5,383 bases of DNA, taken from Eubacterium sp. (lineage in GTDB: Bacteria > Bacillota > Clostridia > Lachnospirales > CAG-274). A program made the position numbers and the translations under genes. Of the stretch, positions 1-5,383 are shown piece after piece (the first letter of the stretch is position 1; each line of letters starts with the position of its first letter). The notes beneath the pieces are model-generated. The model was given only the letters and a program-made list of their open reading frames with translations, made no database searches and had not been told where the DNA came from. The DNA lies in the NCBI GenBank assembly GCA_020859645.1, contig JAJBVU010000120.1, positions 1 to 5,383 of the forward strand, in the 5' to 3' direction.

Positions 1-85
1 TCGTGCCATGCAGGAACCGGTCTGTTTTTATAAAAATATTTAGGAGATATAAGATTTAAAAATTATTTACATTAAAAAATATTTT

Positions 86-1147
86 TTATTTCTTAAGCTC
101 TGTCCACATTTGGTCATATATTTCGAGGGTGGCTGTATCGAGATTTTGTATGTATTCGCCCTTTGCTATAACCTCGGCAGGAGGATTTTTTGCTTCGTTT
201 GATGCATATTCCTCGCCCATAAGCTCGACAGCCGCTGTATTGGGACACATATAGGGGAATTCAGCAAGAATTTCAGCCATATTTTCAGCATCAAGCATAA
301 AGTTTATAAACTGCATTGCGCCGTCAACATTCTTTGCTCCCTTGGGTATTGCCCAGTTATCCATAAACAGATAAGCACCCTCGTCGGGATAAACTACTTC
401 TATTGAAGGAACATCCTCCATAGCTAAGGCTACCTCCGCACTCCACATACAGCCTAATGAACATTCTCCCGAAATAAGGGCTGACTTGGGGCTGTCGGAA
501 TCATAAAGCTTAACATTGGGCTTAATCGAAAGCAGCTTATCCTTAATTTCGGAAAGCTCCGCTTCGTCGCTTGTGCTCATGCTGTAGCCTAAGCTTCTGG
601 CGGTCAAGCCTATAACGGCTCTGAAATCGTCAAGAAGAACAACATTGTTTGCATATTCGCTGTTAAATAAATCGTCATAAGAAGTAATTTCGTCGGTTAT
701 TTGGTCTGTGTTTACTGCCATAGCCTCAACGCCGCCTAAATAGGGAATAGAATATTTGTTGCCCGGGTCATAAGAGGGGTCGAGATATTCGTCGCCTATG
801 TTTGAAAGGTTTGTAAGAAGGCTTAAGTCAAGCTCTTCAAGCATTCCCTGTGAGGACATCTGCTCAACCATATAGTCGCTGGGCTGAATAATGTCAAATG
901 CGCCTTCGTCCTCAGATTTTACCTTTGCAAGCATATCCTCGTTTGAAGAAAAGGTTGTGTGGTTTACCTTTATGCCTGTTTCCTCTTCGAATTTTGCAAA
1001 GGTGGCGTCGGGAATATATTCCGTCCAGGTATAAACATTGAGAGTACCGTTTGAGCCTGCAGTTTCAGAGCTGCCGCCGCAGCCTGTTAATGCAAAACAG
1101 TTTGCTGCCAAAACAGCAGCCGTTAAAGTAAATAAAGCCTTTTTCAT
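86..1147 (-). CDS. potD: PotD-like polyamine ABC transporter substrate-binding lipoprotein
   Basis: This is the extracellular binding protein of a spermidine/putrescine-type ABC importer, 353 residues long. It has a lipoprotein signal peptide: KK at residues 2-3, a hydrophobic stretch, then lipobox L20-T21-G22-C23, so Cys23 should be lipidated and anchored outside the membrane. A Gly/Ser-rich linker leads into the PotD/PotF fold with WTEYIP (41-46), PSDY (89-92), YSIPY (132-136) and AIPKGAKN (266-273). Aligned by eye to E. coli PotD, these ligand contacts are kept: W41, Y44, S90, Y92, D174, W235, D263, Y299 and Q334. Two differ: Ala177 replaces Glu171 and Phe261 replaces Trp255, so the exact polyamine is uncertain. 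The ATG has AGGAGG 8 bases upstream. It is the last gene of the operon, 16 bases after potC. The family assignment is secure; the ligand is inferred. Confidence 0.93.
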   Translation of the reverse strand: MKKALFTLTAAVLAANCFALTGCGGSSETAGSNGTLNVYTWTEYIPDATFAKFEEETGIKVNHTTFSSNEDMLAKVKSEDEGAFDIIQPSDYMVEQMSSQGMLEELDLSLLTNLSNIGDEYLDPSYDPGNKYSIPYLGGVEAMAVNTDQITDEITSYDDLFNSEYANNVVLLDDFRAVIGLTARSLGYSMSTSDEAELSEIKDKLLSIKPNVKLYDSDSPKSALISGECSLGCMWSAEVALAMEDVPSIEVVYPDEGAYLFMDNWAIPKGAKNVDGAMQFINFMLDAENMAEILAEFPYMCPNTAAVELMGEEYASNEAKNPPAEVIAKGEYIQNLDTATLEIYDQMWTELKK

Positions 1148-1163
1148 AAAGATTTCCTCCTTT

Positions 1164-1961
1164 TTATCTGTCTTTTTTGAAAATGTTGCTTTGAGTTAAT
1201 ATAACAAGAATAATAGTGCCTATTAAAATCAGGGTTGAAAGTGCGTTTACGTCAGGAGCTACGCCGCTTTTAATTGACTCCATAACCTTAAGGGGAAATG
1301 TTTTAACCTGTCCGTTTGTAAAATAGCTTACTATAACATCGTCTATTGAAAGTGTAAAGGCTAACAATGCTCCTGCGCCAATTCCCGGGGCAAGAACGGG
1401 AAGGGTTATGTTTTTGAAGGTTGTTATTCTGTTTGCCCCTAAGTCCATACTTGCCTCTTCTATAGAATTGTCATAGCCCGAAAGCCTTGCCCTGACGTTG
1501 AAAATAACATAGGGAGTTGAAAAGGTTGTGTGCGCAAGAACAAGTGAGATCATTCCTCTTGGAATATGCACATTTGAAAACAAGGTCAAAAGAGATATGC
1601 CCAAGACAATTTCGGGAATAACAACAGGTATGTAAAGCAGACCGTCTATAACGTTTTTACCTCTGAATTTATATTTGTACATTCCCACTGCGGCAATTGT
1701 GCCTATGGCTGTAGCCAAAAGAGTGCTTATTAGGGCAACGGCAATTGTTGCTCCGAAAGAGCGTAATAGAGTGCTGTTGTCGAAAAGCTTTACATACCAG
1801 TCAAATGTAAAGCCCTTCCAGGTCAAATAAGGCTTTGAGGTTGTGGCGTTAAATGAATTGACCACTATTACCGAAATAGGCAAAAACAGGAAAATATACA
1901 CAAGTCCGCAGAATATTATGCTTATGGCCTTCTTTAAAATTAATTTTGCTTTTCTGCTCAT
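1164..1961 (-). CDS. potC: PotC-like polyamine ABC transporter permease
   Basis: This is the second inner-membrane permease of the polyamine importer, 265 residues, the usual PotC length. It has about six hydrophobic segments, roughly at residues 13-35, 70-93, 105-128, 137-155, 190-212 and 241-258. The EAA loop that docks on the ATPase lies near residues 169-192 (EEASMDLGA followed by ITLP). A PotC-like SIDDVIVSYF stretch follows at 205-214. It starts with ATG only 3 bases after the potB stop, and its ribosome binding site (GGGGGTG) lies within the last codons of potB, which favours translational coupling so that the two permeases are made in equal amounts. The assignment as PotC rather than PotB rests on the motifs and on gene order potA-B-C-D. 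The family is well supported; the substrate class is inferred from the neighbours. Confidence 0.93.
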   Translation of the reverse strand: MSRKAKLILKKAISIIFCGLVYIFLFLPISVIVVNSFNATTSKPYLTWKGFTFDWYVKLFDNSTLLRSFGATIAVALISTLLATAIGTIAAVGMYKYKFRGKNVIDGLLYIPVVIPEIVLGISLLTLFSNVHIPRGMISLVLAHTTFSTPYVIFNVRARLSGYDNSIEEASMDLGANRITTFKNITLPVLAPGIGAGALLAFTLSIDDVIVSYFTNGQVKTFPLKVMESIKSGVAPDVNALSTLILIGTIILVILTQSNIFKKDR

Positions 1962-1964
1962 ATT

Positions 1965-2840
1965 TTACACCCCCAGACTGTCCATATTTCCGCCTAATTT
2001 TTGATAAAGCTTTACCAAAAGTAAGGTTATGGCAATTAATATAATAGAAAGAGCCGAGCCTAAGGGCCAGTTGTTGCCGCTTTGGAACTGTCTCTCTATA
2101 AGGTTTCCTATAACGTCCGAGTTTCCTCCGCCTAAAATGTCTGAAACGAAGAAATAACCTAAGCTTGGAATAAAAACCATTATGCAGCCGGAAAAAATGC
2201 CGCTCATCGTCAGAGGAATTATTACATTTATAAAGGTGGAAGGGCTTTTTGCCCCCAAATCCGCCGAAGCTTCAAGAAGGTTTTTGTCAAGCTTTTCTAT
2301 GGCAGTATATAATGGAAGAACCATATAGGGAAACAGGCAGTAAACCATACCTAAAATCGTCGAACCTCTGTTAAAAAGAAATTCAACGGGGGTGTCTGTC
2401 AGGTGCAAGGTCATAAGCAGACTGTTAAGCCAGCCGTTTGCCCCTAAAAATGTTCTCCAACCGTAAATTCTTATAAGTGAATTTGTCCAGAAGGGGATAA
2501 TTACAAGCATATACAAAAGAGCCTTGTGTTTTGAGGTGGTTCTTGCAATAAGAAATGAAAAGGGATAGCCTATTGCAATGCATATAATCGTAGTCAAAAA
2601 AGCTATGAAAAGAGATGTTCCGTAAATCTGAACATAGTTGGGGTCGAACAAACGGCGGTAATTATTAAGCGTAAACTTAAAAACTACGTTATAGCCCTCA
2701 TCTATTGAACAAAAGCTCATTATAAAAACATAAATAAGGGGAATTGCCACGAAGAAGCCCAGCCAAAGGGTTACAGGTCCTACCATAGTCATTGCCGGAA
2801 GAGTGTTCGCCCTGAAATTGTGCTTTGATAATTTAGCCAT
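1965..2840 (-). CDS. potB: PotB-like polyamine ABC transporter permease
   Basis: This is the first inner-membrane permease of the importer, 291 residues. Hydrophobic segments lie near residues 18-43, 75-99, 108-126, 161-180, 212-232 and 262-280. The conserved PotB stretch IPFWTNSLIRIYGW is at 115-128. The EAA loop that contacts the ATPase spans about 190-210 (EASADLGA, then VIIPL). It would pair with PotC to form the translocation pathway. The ATG is supported by AAGGAGGAG centred about 8 bases upstream, and this site overlaps the potA stop codon; the intergenic gap is 13 bases. Nothing is missing or broken. The assignment is confident from the motifs and operon position. Confidence 0.93.
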   Translation of the reverse strand: MAKLSKHNFRANTLPAMTMVGPVTLWLGFFVAIPLIYVFIMSFCSIDEGYNVVFKFTLNNYRRLFDPNYVQIYGTSLFIAFLTTIICIAIGYPFSFLIARTTSKHKALLYMLVIIPFWTNSLIRIYGWRTFLGANGWLNSLLMTLHLTDTPVEFLFNRGSTILGMVYCLFPYMVLPLYTAIEKLDKNLLEASADLGAKSPSTFINVIIPLTMSGIFSGCIMVFIPSLGYFFVSDILGGGNSDVIGNLIERQFQSGNNWPLGSALSIILIAITLLLVKLYQKLGGNMDSLGV

Positions 2841-2853
2841 ATATCACTCCTCC

Positions 2854-3957
2854 TTACTGCAAGACGATGTTTTCAACGGCTTGTGCAAAAATGTTGTCAT
2901 AGGACTTTATAAGCTTTGCATCGCCGTCCTTCCAATAGAGATAAACTCTGCCGCCTTTGGGCAGTTCCTGCCCTGCGAGACGCTCTATTTTAACCTCGTT
3001 TCCGTTTGAAAGCCTTACAACGGTTTTGAGAATTGAGCCAACATAAATCTGCTCCTTGACAATGCCCTCAAGGTTAAAGCCTTCAACGGGGCTTTCGGAA
3101 TATAACATTCTTTCCGGTCTTACGGATATAACAAGCATATCGCCTTTTTTGAAATCGTCCTTGGGAACGTTAAAGTCTCCCGGTTCGATTTGTATGTGAA
3201 GCTTATCTTCGGTTACATCTGTTACGGAGCCGTCGAAAAGATTTGTTTCCCCTATAAAAGTAGCCACAAAACGTGTTTGGGGCGACTCGTAAATTTCGGA
3301 GGGAGTGCCTATCTGCTGCATAACCCCTTCGTTCATTATGCAGATTCTGTCGCTCATAGTCAGGGCTTCCTCCTGGTCGTGGGTTACATAAATAAATGTA
3401 ATGTTAAGCTTTTTCTGAAGCCGCTTAAGCTCAAGCTGCATCTGCTTTCGAAGCTTAAGGTCAAGAGCCCCCAAAGGCTCGTCGAGAAGCAAAACCTTGG
3501 GCTTGTTTATTAAGGCTCTGGCTATGGCAACTCTCTGCTTCTGACCGCCGGAAAGCTGTGAAGGGTATCGCTTTTCAAAGCCGCCTAACTGAACAAGGTC
3601 AATCATTTCAGTTACTCTTTCTTTAATTTCAGCCTTTTTGACCTTCTTCATTTTAAGACCGTATGCCACATTGTCATAAATAGTCATATGAGGGAAAAGA
3701 GCATAGCTTTGAAAAACGGTGTTTACATCTCTTTCGAAAGGCTCTTTGTTGTGAATGTCCTCGTTTTCAACCTGAATTGTTCCGCTTGTAGGCTCTTCAA
3801 AGCCTGCAATCATTCTCAGTGTAGTGGTTTTTCCGCAGCCCGATGAGCCTAAGAGAGTTAAAAATTCCCCTTCGTATACATCGAGGTTTAAATCTTTAAC
3901 TACGTGGTTTGAGCCGTAAATTTTGTTTACATTTCTCAGTTTAACAATTTCAGCCAT
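2854..3957 (-). CDS. potA: PotA-like polyamine ABC transporter ATP-binding protein
   Basis: This is the cytoplasmic ATPase that drives polyamine import, 367 residues from the chosen start. Visible motifs are Walker A GSSGCGKTT (37-45), Q-loop Q83 in VFQSYALFPH, ABC signature LSGGQKQR (135-142), Walker B VLLLDEP (155-161) with catalytic E160, D-loop ALD (164-166) and H-loop H193. A C-terminal regulatory TOBE-type region spans about 235-345 and includes SVRPERM at 278-284, as in PotA/MalK-type ATPases. An upstream in-frame ATG at 3993 would add 12 residues and overlap the PII gene, but it has no ribosome binding site. The ATG at 3957 has GGAGGT 7 bases upstream and begins MAEIVKLRNV, as family members usually do. 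It starts 16 bases after the PII gene ends. Confidence 0.95.
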   Translation of the reverse strand: MAEIVKLRNVNKIYGSNHVVKDLNLDVYEGEFLTLLGSSGCGKTTTLRMIAGFEEPTSGTIQVENEDIHNKEPFERDVNTVFQSYALFPHMTIYDNVAYGLKMKKVKKAEIKERVTEMIDLVQLGGFEKRYPSQLSGGQKQRVAIARALINKPKVLLLDEPLGALDLKLRKQMQLELKRLQKKLNITFIYVTHDQEEALTMSDRICIMNEGVMQQIGTPSEIYESPQTRFVATFIGETNLFDGSVTDVTEDKLHIQIEPGDFNVPKDDFKKGDMLVISVRPERMLYSESPVEGFNLEGIVKEQIYVGSILKTVVRLSNGNEVKIERLAGQELPKGGRVYLYWKDGDAKLIKSYDNIFAQAVENIVLQ

Positions 3958-3962
3958 AAATT

Positions 3963-3970
3963 CCACCTCC
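3963..3970 (-). promoter_or_regulatory. Ribosome binding site that fixes the potA start
   Basis: On the minus strand this reads GGAGGTGG, and its GGAGGT core ends 7 bases before the ATG at 3957. It lies in the 16-base gap after the PII stop codon (TAG at 3974-3976). It selects the inner potA start over the in-frame ATG at 3993, which has no such site. Confidence 0.85.
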
Positions 3971-3973
3971 GGA

Positions 3974-4327
3974 CTACAGGGCTTTTTCATCACGTTCGCC
4001 TGTTCTTAAACGAACCGCTCCTAAAATATCTCTTATGAAAACCTTTCCGTCGCCTACGTGACCTGTGGGAATTTTGTCACGAAGCTCTGTAATTATTTCT
4101 TCTACGTCCTTGTCTCTGACAACAACCTCAACTCTTATTTTGGGAAGAAGATTAATATTCGTTTTAAAACCCTTTATTACGTTTACTGTGTTTTCTTCAA
4201 CAATACCCTTTTGAGTGCCGCAGCCCATAACGGAAGTTATTGTCATTCCTCCGCAGTGTCTTTCGTCAAGAATGGTTTTAAGCCTTTCAAGTTTTTCGGG
4301 GCGGATTATAATAACCAGCTCTTTCAT
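3974..4327 (-). CDS. PII-family (GlnB/GlnK-like) signalling protein, first gene of the pot operon
   Basis: This is a small trimeric-type PII signal protein of 117 residues; E. coli GlnB has 112. It aligns with GlnB along its whole length: start MKELVIIIRPEKL, T-loop base G37-x-Q39-K40-G41, L61-P62-K63, B-loop TGHVGDGK (88-95) and C-loop V105-R-L-R-T-G (105-110). Residues matching Q39, K58, K90, R101 and R103 of GlnB (here Q39, K63, K95, R106, R108) are kept, so ATP/ADP binding is likely and 2-oxoglutarate binding is possible. The T-loop between G41 and LPK is about five residues longer and has no tyrosine, so the classical Tyr51 uridylylation is excluded. It has a strong ribosome binding site (AAGGAGG) and lies 16 bases ahead of potA instead of next to amtB. 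The inferred role is to sense nitrogen, carbon or energy state for the polyamine importer. NifI-like or a separate PII subfamily are alternatives. Confidence 0.9.
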   Translation of the reverse strand: MKELVIIIRPEKLERLKTILDERHCGGMTITSVMGCGTQKGIVEENTVNVIKGFKTNINLLPKIRVEVVVRDKDVEEIITELRDKIPTGHVGDGKVFIRDILGAVRLRTGERDEKAL

Positions 4328-4354
4328 AATAACCGAACCTCCTTAAAATAAATG

Positions 4355-4400
4355 AAAAAAGAAAAGGCGGCAGATTAAGCTTTTTAAGCCTCTCTGCCGC
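4355..4400 (-). terminator. Hairpin plus U-tract in the PII-pot leader, putative attenuator
   Basis: On the minus strand an 8-bp outer stem GCGGCAGA/TCTGCCGC (4393-4400 with 4367-4374) encloses a 6-bp inner stem AGGCTT/AAGCTT with one G-U pair and an AAA loop. The tract TTTTCTTTTTT (4365-4355) follows directly. This is a textbook intrinsic terminator. It lies downstream of the predicted operon promoter (4435-4463) and only 10 bases before the PII ribosome binding site, so it should control read-through into the operon. It could also end transcription coming from the luxR-type gene, for which no other terminator is visible. Confidence 0.8.
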
Positions 4401-4434
4401 TTTCGCTGTTTATGTTTTTGATTTGATTATCACA

Positions 4435-4463
4435 ATTATATCATCCTTAAATTTGGGTTTCAA
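4435..4463 (-). promoter_or_regulatory. Predicted sigma-A promoter of the PII-potABCD operon
   Basis: On the minus strand the -35 is TTGAAA (4463-4458), the spacer is 17 bases and the -10 is TATAAT (4440-4435). TGA precedes the -10, giving an extended TGnTATAAT element. The expected start of transcription is near 4428, leaving a leader of about 100 bases before the PII ATG. No plausible promoter can be placed between the downstream hairpin and the PII ribosome binding site. This is a prediction from sequence only. Confidence 0.72.
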
Positions 4464-4494
4464 GTAGCATAATTGTTTATTTTTCTACTACCTT

Positions 4495-5247
4495 TTAAGT
4501 AGGCGTAATACCTCTTGCCTTGTTTAAAAGCTGTATTCTGTTTTTTACCCCTGTCTTTTTGTAAATGTTTAAAATATGCTTTTTAAGGGTGTGAGGGCTT
4601 ATAACAAGCTTTTCGCTTATTTCCTCGTTTTCCTCGCCGTTTAAAATGTGTTCAAGTACAGTTGTTTCCCTTGCGGTAAGCCCGAATTGTCGGCAAAAAT
4701 CGGTTATGTCAGTTTCCCTGTGACCTCTTCGTTTTTCATATTCTACATTAAGACGGAAAGCCATATGATCCTTTATCATATCCAAAATCATAATGTCGTC
4801 GTGGGTGAAATTTTCCTTGCCCCTGTTTCTGTAAAGGGTCAGAACGCCCAAAAACCGCTTGTTTCTGGCAAAAATCATCTGAATAGAGTAGTGCCAGCCG
4901 TTTTTTAAATATACTCTTTTGTAATATTCCGAATTTACTCTCATTTCGTCAGAAATAATGTCTGTTTCACGATAAACTATGCACTTTCCGCAGTAGAGTA
5001 TGCCCCTTGAATAGTCAAGCTCGTCAAACTCCTCGGCGTCACGTCCGTCGCTGTTATACCCTACGTAATTTTCGACCCCTACACTTCCGTCGTCCTTAGC
5101 CAAATGAAAATCAGCTGCGTCAAAGTCAAGAACCATTTTTAGCTGCTTTATAAAAACAGACCGCATTTCCTTTTCGTCATCTGTGGTATAAATTTTGTAT
5201 ATTAGATTGTTGAAAAACATCCAGTCATTAAGCTCGTGAATATGCAC
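4495..5247 (-). CDS. LuxR/NarL-type HTH transcriptional regulator with N-terminal GAF-like sensor
   Basis: This is a 250-residue DNA-binding regulator of unknown target. Residues 188-244 form a LuxR-type helix-turn-helix: FGLTARETTVLEHILNG, then EISEKLVISPHTLKKHILNIYKKTGV and R237. It keeps the usual family positions, such as E194, G204, T220, K222, H224 and V234. The N-terminal 165 residues look like a GAF-type sensor domain, ending in FLGVLTLYRNRG...FTHDDIMILDMIKDHMAFRL. There is no receiver phosphorylation site and no membrane segment, so it probably senses a small cytoplasmic signal. A CGKC pair at 86-89 could be redox- or metal-responsive, but this is speculative. It is transcribed toward the PII-pot operon, 167 bases upstream of it, and may regulate it. 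The start is GTG, chosen because of its ribosome binding site. The fold is confident; the ligand and regulon are unknown. Confidence 0.85.
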   Translation of the reverse strand: MHIHELNDWMFFNNLIYKIYTTDDEKEMRSVFIKQLKMVLDFDAADFHLAKDDGSVGVENYVGYNSDGRDAEEFDELDYSRGILYCGKCIVYRETDIISDEMRVNSEYYKRVYLKNGWHYSIQMIFARNKRFLGVLTLYRNRGKENFTHDDIMILDMIKDHMAFRLNVEYEKRRGHRETDITDFCRQFGLTARETTVLEHILNGEENEEISEKLVISPHTLKKHILNIYKKTGVKNRIQLLNKARGITPT

Positions 5248-5254
5248 CTTAATT

Positions 5255-5261
5255 CCCCCTT
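5255..5261 (-). promoter_or_regulatory. Ribosome binding site supporting the GTG start of the LuxR-type gene
   Basis: AAGGGGG on the minus strand ends 7 bases before the GTG at 5247-5245. The next in-frame ATG, codon 10 at 5220-5218, has no ribosome binding site in front of it, so GTG is preferred. Confidence 0.7.
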
Positions 5262-5266
5262 AAATT

Positions 5267-5300
5267 AAAAAGGACAATGAAGCCTTTAAGCCTCATTGCC
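5267..5300 (-). terminator. Hairpin plus U-tract in the LuxR-type gene leader, putative attenuator
   Basis: On the minus strand CAATGAGGCTT pairs with AGGCTTCATTG (5288-5298 with 5275-5285) around an AA turn, with two G-U pairs. G5299-T5274 (as G-U) and G5300-C5273 can extend the stem to 13 pairs. CTTTTT follows (5272-5267). It lies downstream of the predicted promoter and 5 bases before the AAGGGGG ribosome binding site, the same arrangement as in the PII-pot leader. The alternative is a terminator for an unseen gene further upstream, but then the promoter at 5332-5360 would have to be false. Confidence 0.68.
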
Positions 5301-5331
5301 GCAGTTATAAACACTTTTTTCTATACATATA

Positions 5332-5360
5332 ATTATACACCGAGGTCTAAGCCTTGTAAA
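5332..5360 (-). promoter_or_regulatory. Predicted sigma-A promoter of the LuxR-type regulator
   Basis: On the minus strand the -35 is TTTACA (5360-5355), the spacer is exactly 17 bases and the -10 is TATAAT (5337-5332). The expected transcription start is near 5325, giving a leader of roughly 78 bases. The spacer holds an imperfect palindrome AGGCTTAGACCT (5354-5343), a possible operator. This is a prediction from sequence only. Confidence 0.7.
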
Positions 5361-5383
5361 TACTTCTTTATATCCGTTTTTAC

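Noticed and set aside
2803..3009. Plus-strand open frame across the potA-potB junction
   Set aside because: It lies opposite well-supported genes, has no convincing domain and is best explained as an antisense shadow.
3190..3513. Plus-strand open frame inside potA
   Set aside because: It is wholly antisense to the conserved ATPase motifs and has no recognisable protein features.
3958..3993. A longer potA starting at the ATG at 3993, overlapping the end of the PII gene
   Set aside because: No ribosome binding site precedes that ATG and the extra 12 residues do not resemble PotA N-termini. The ATG at 3957 has GGAGGT at ideal spacing.
4058..4351. Plus-strand open frame opposite the PII gene
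   Set aside because: It is an antisense shadow of a conserved gene with no family resemblance.
4328..4428. T-box, large riboswitch or ANTAR-type dual-hairpin leader
   Set aside because: No T-box sequence, no extended aptamer and no second hairpin with the expected hexaloop could be seen; only one hairpin plus a weak GC-GAAA-GC turn is present.
4648..4908. Plus-strand open frame opposite the LuxR-type gene
   Set aside because: It is antisense to the HTH and sensor coding region and has no supporting motif.
5252..5296. A short leader peptide in the luxR-type leader starting at the minus-strand ATG at 5296 inside the hairpin
   Set aside because: It has no ribosome binding site and no run of regulatory codons, and its ATG lies inside the hairpin stem.
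1..5383. Mobile elements, CRISPR arrays, tRNA or rRNA genes
   Set aside because: No transposase or integrase, regularly spaced repeats, target duplications or structured RNA gene could be recognised.

Overview
The window is one strand-coherent block. All six genes lie on the minus strand, so transcription runs from high to low coordinates. Low-to-moderate GC, near-consensus AGGAGG ribosome binding sites, consensus sigma-A-type promoters, U-tract terminators and the protein sequences suggest a Gram-positive anaerobe, most likely of class Clostridia. This is an inference from style; no taxonomic marker is present.

Layout in order of transcription. (1) A leader at 5248-5360 carries a promoter and a terminator-like hairpin, then a 250-residue LuxR/NarL-type transcriptional regulator starting with GTG (5247-4495). 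(2) A 167-base gap carries a near-consensus promoter and a second terminator-like hairpin that sits between that promoter and the next ribosome binding site. (3) A five-gene operon follows: a PII-family signalling protein (4327-3974), potA ATPase (3957-2854), potB permease (2840-1965), potC permease (1961-1164) and potD lipoprotein (1147-86). Gaps between these five genes are 3 to 16 bases, so they should be cotranscribed. (4) The last 85 bases are AT-rich, with no clear gene and no convincing terminator.

How the genes fit together. PotD should capture a polyamine (spermidine or putrescine) outside the cell, PotB and PotC form the membrane channel, and PotA powers import. The PII protein is the first gene of the operon and keeps the nucleotide-binding loops and the 2-oxoglutarate-type residues. 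Its T-loop is about five residues longer than in E. coli GlnB and has no tyrosine. A reasonable inference is that it couples polyamine import to cellular nitrogen, carbon or energy state, perhaps by touching the transporter directly.

The most notable non-coding feature is a matched pair of putative attenuators. The luxR-type leader and the PII-pot leader each place a hairpin plus U-tract between promoter and ribosome binding site. The 5' arms of the two hairpins are identical at 16 of 18 bases. This suggests one shared regulator or signal controls read-through into both units.
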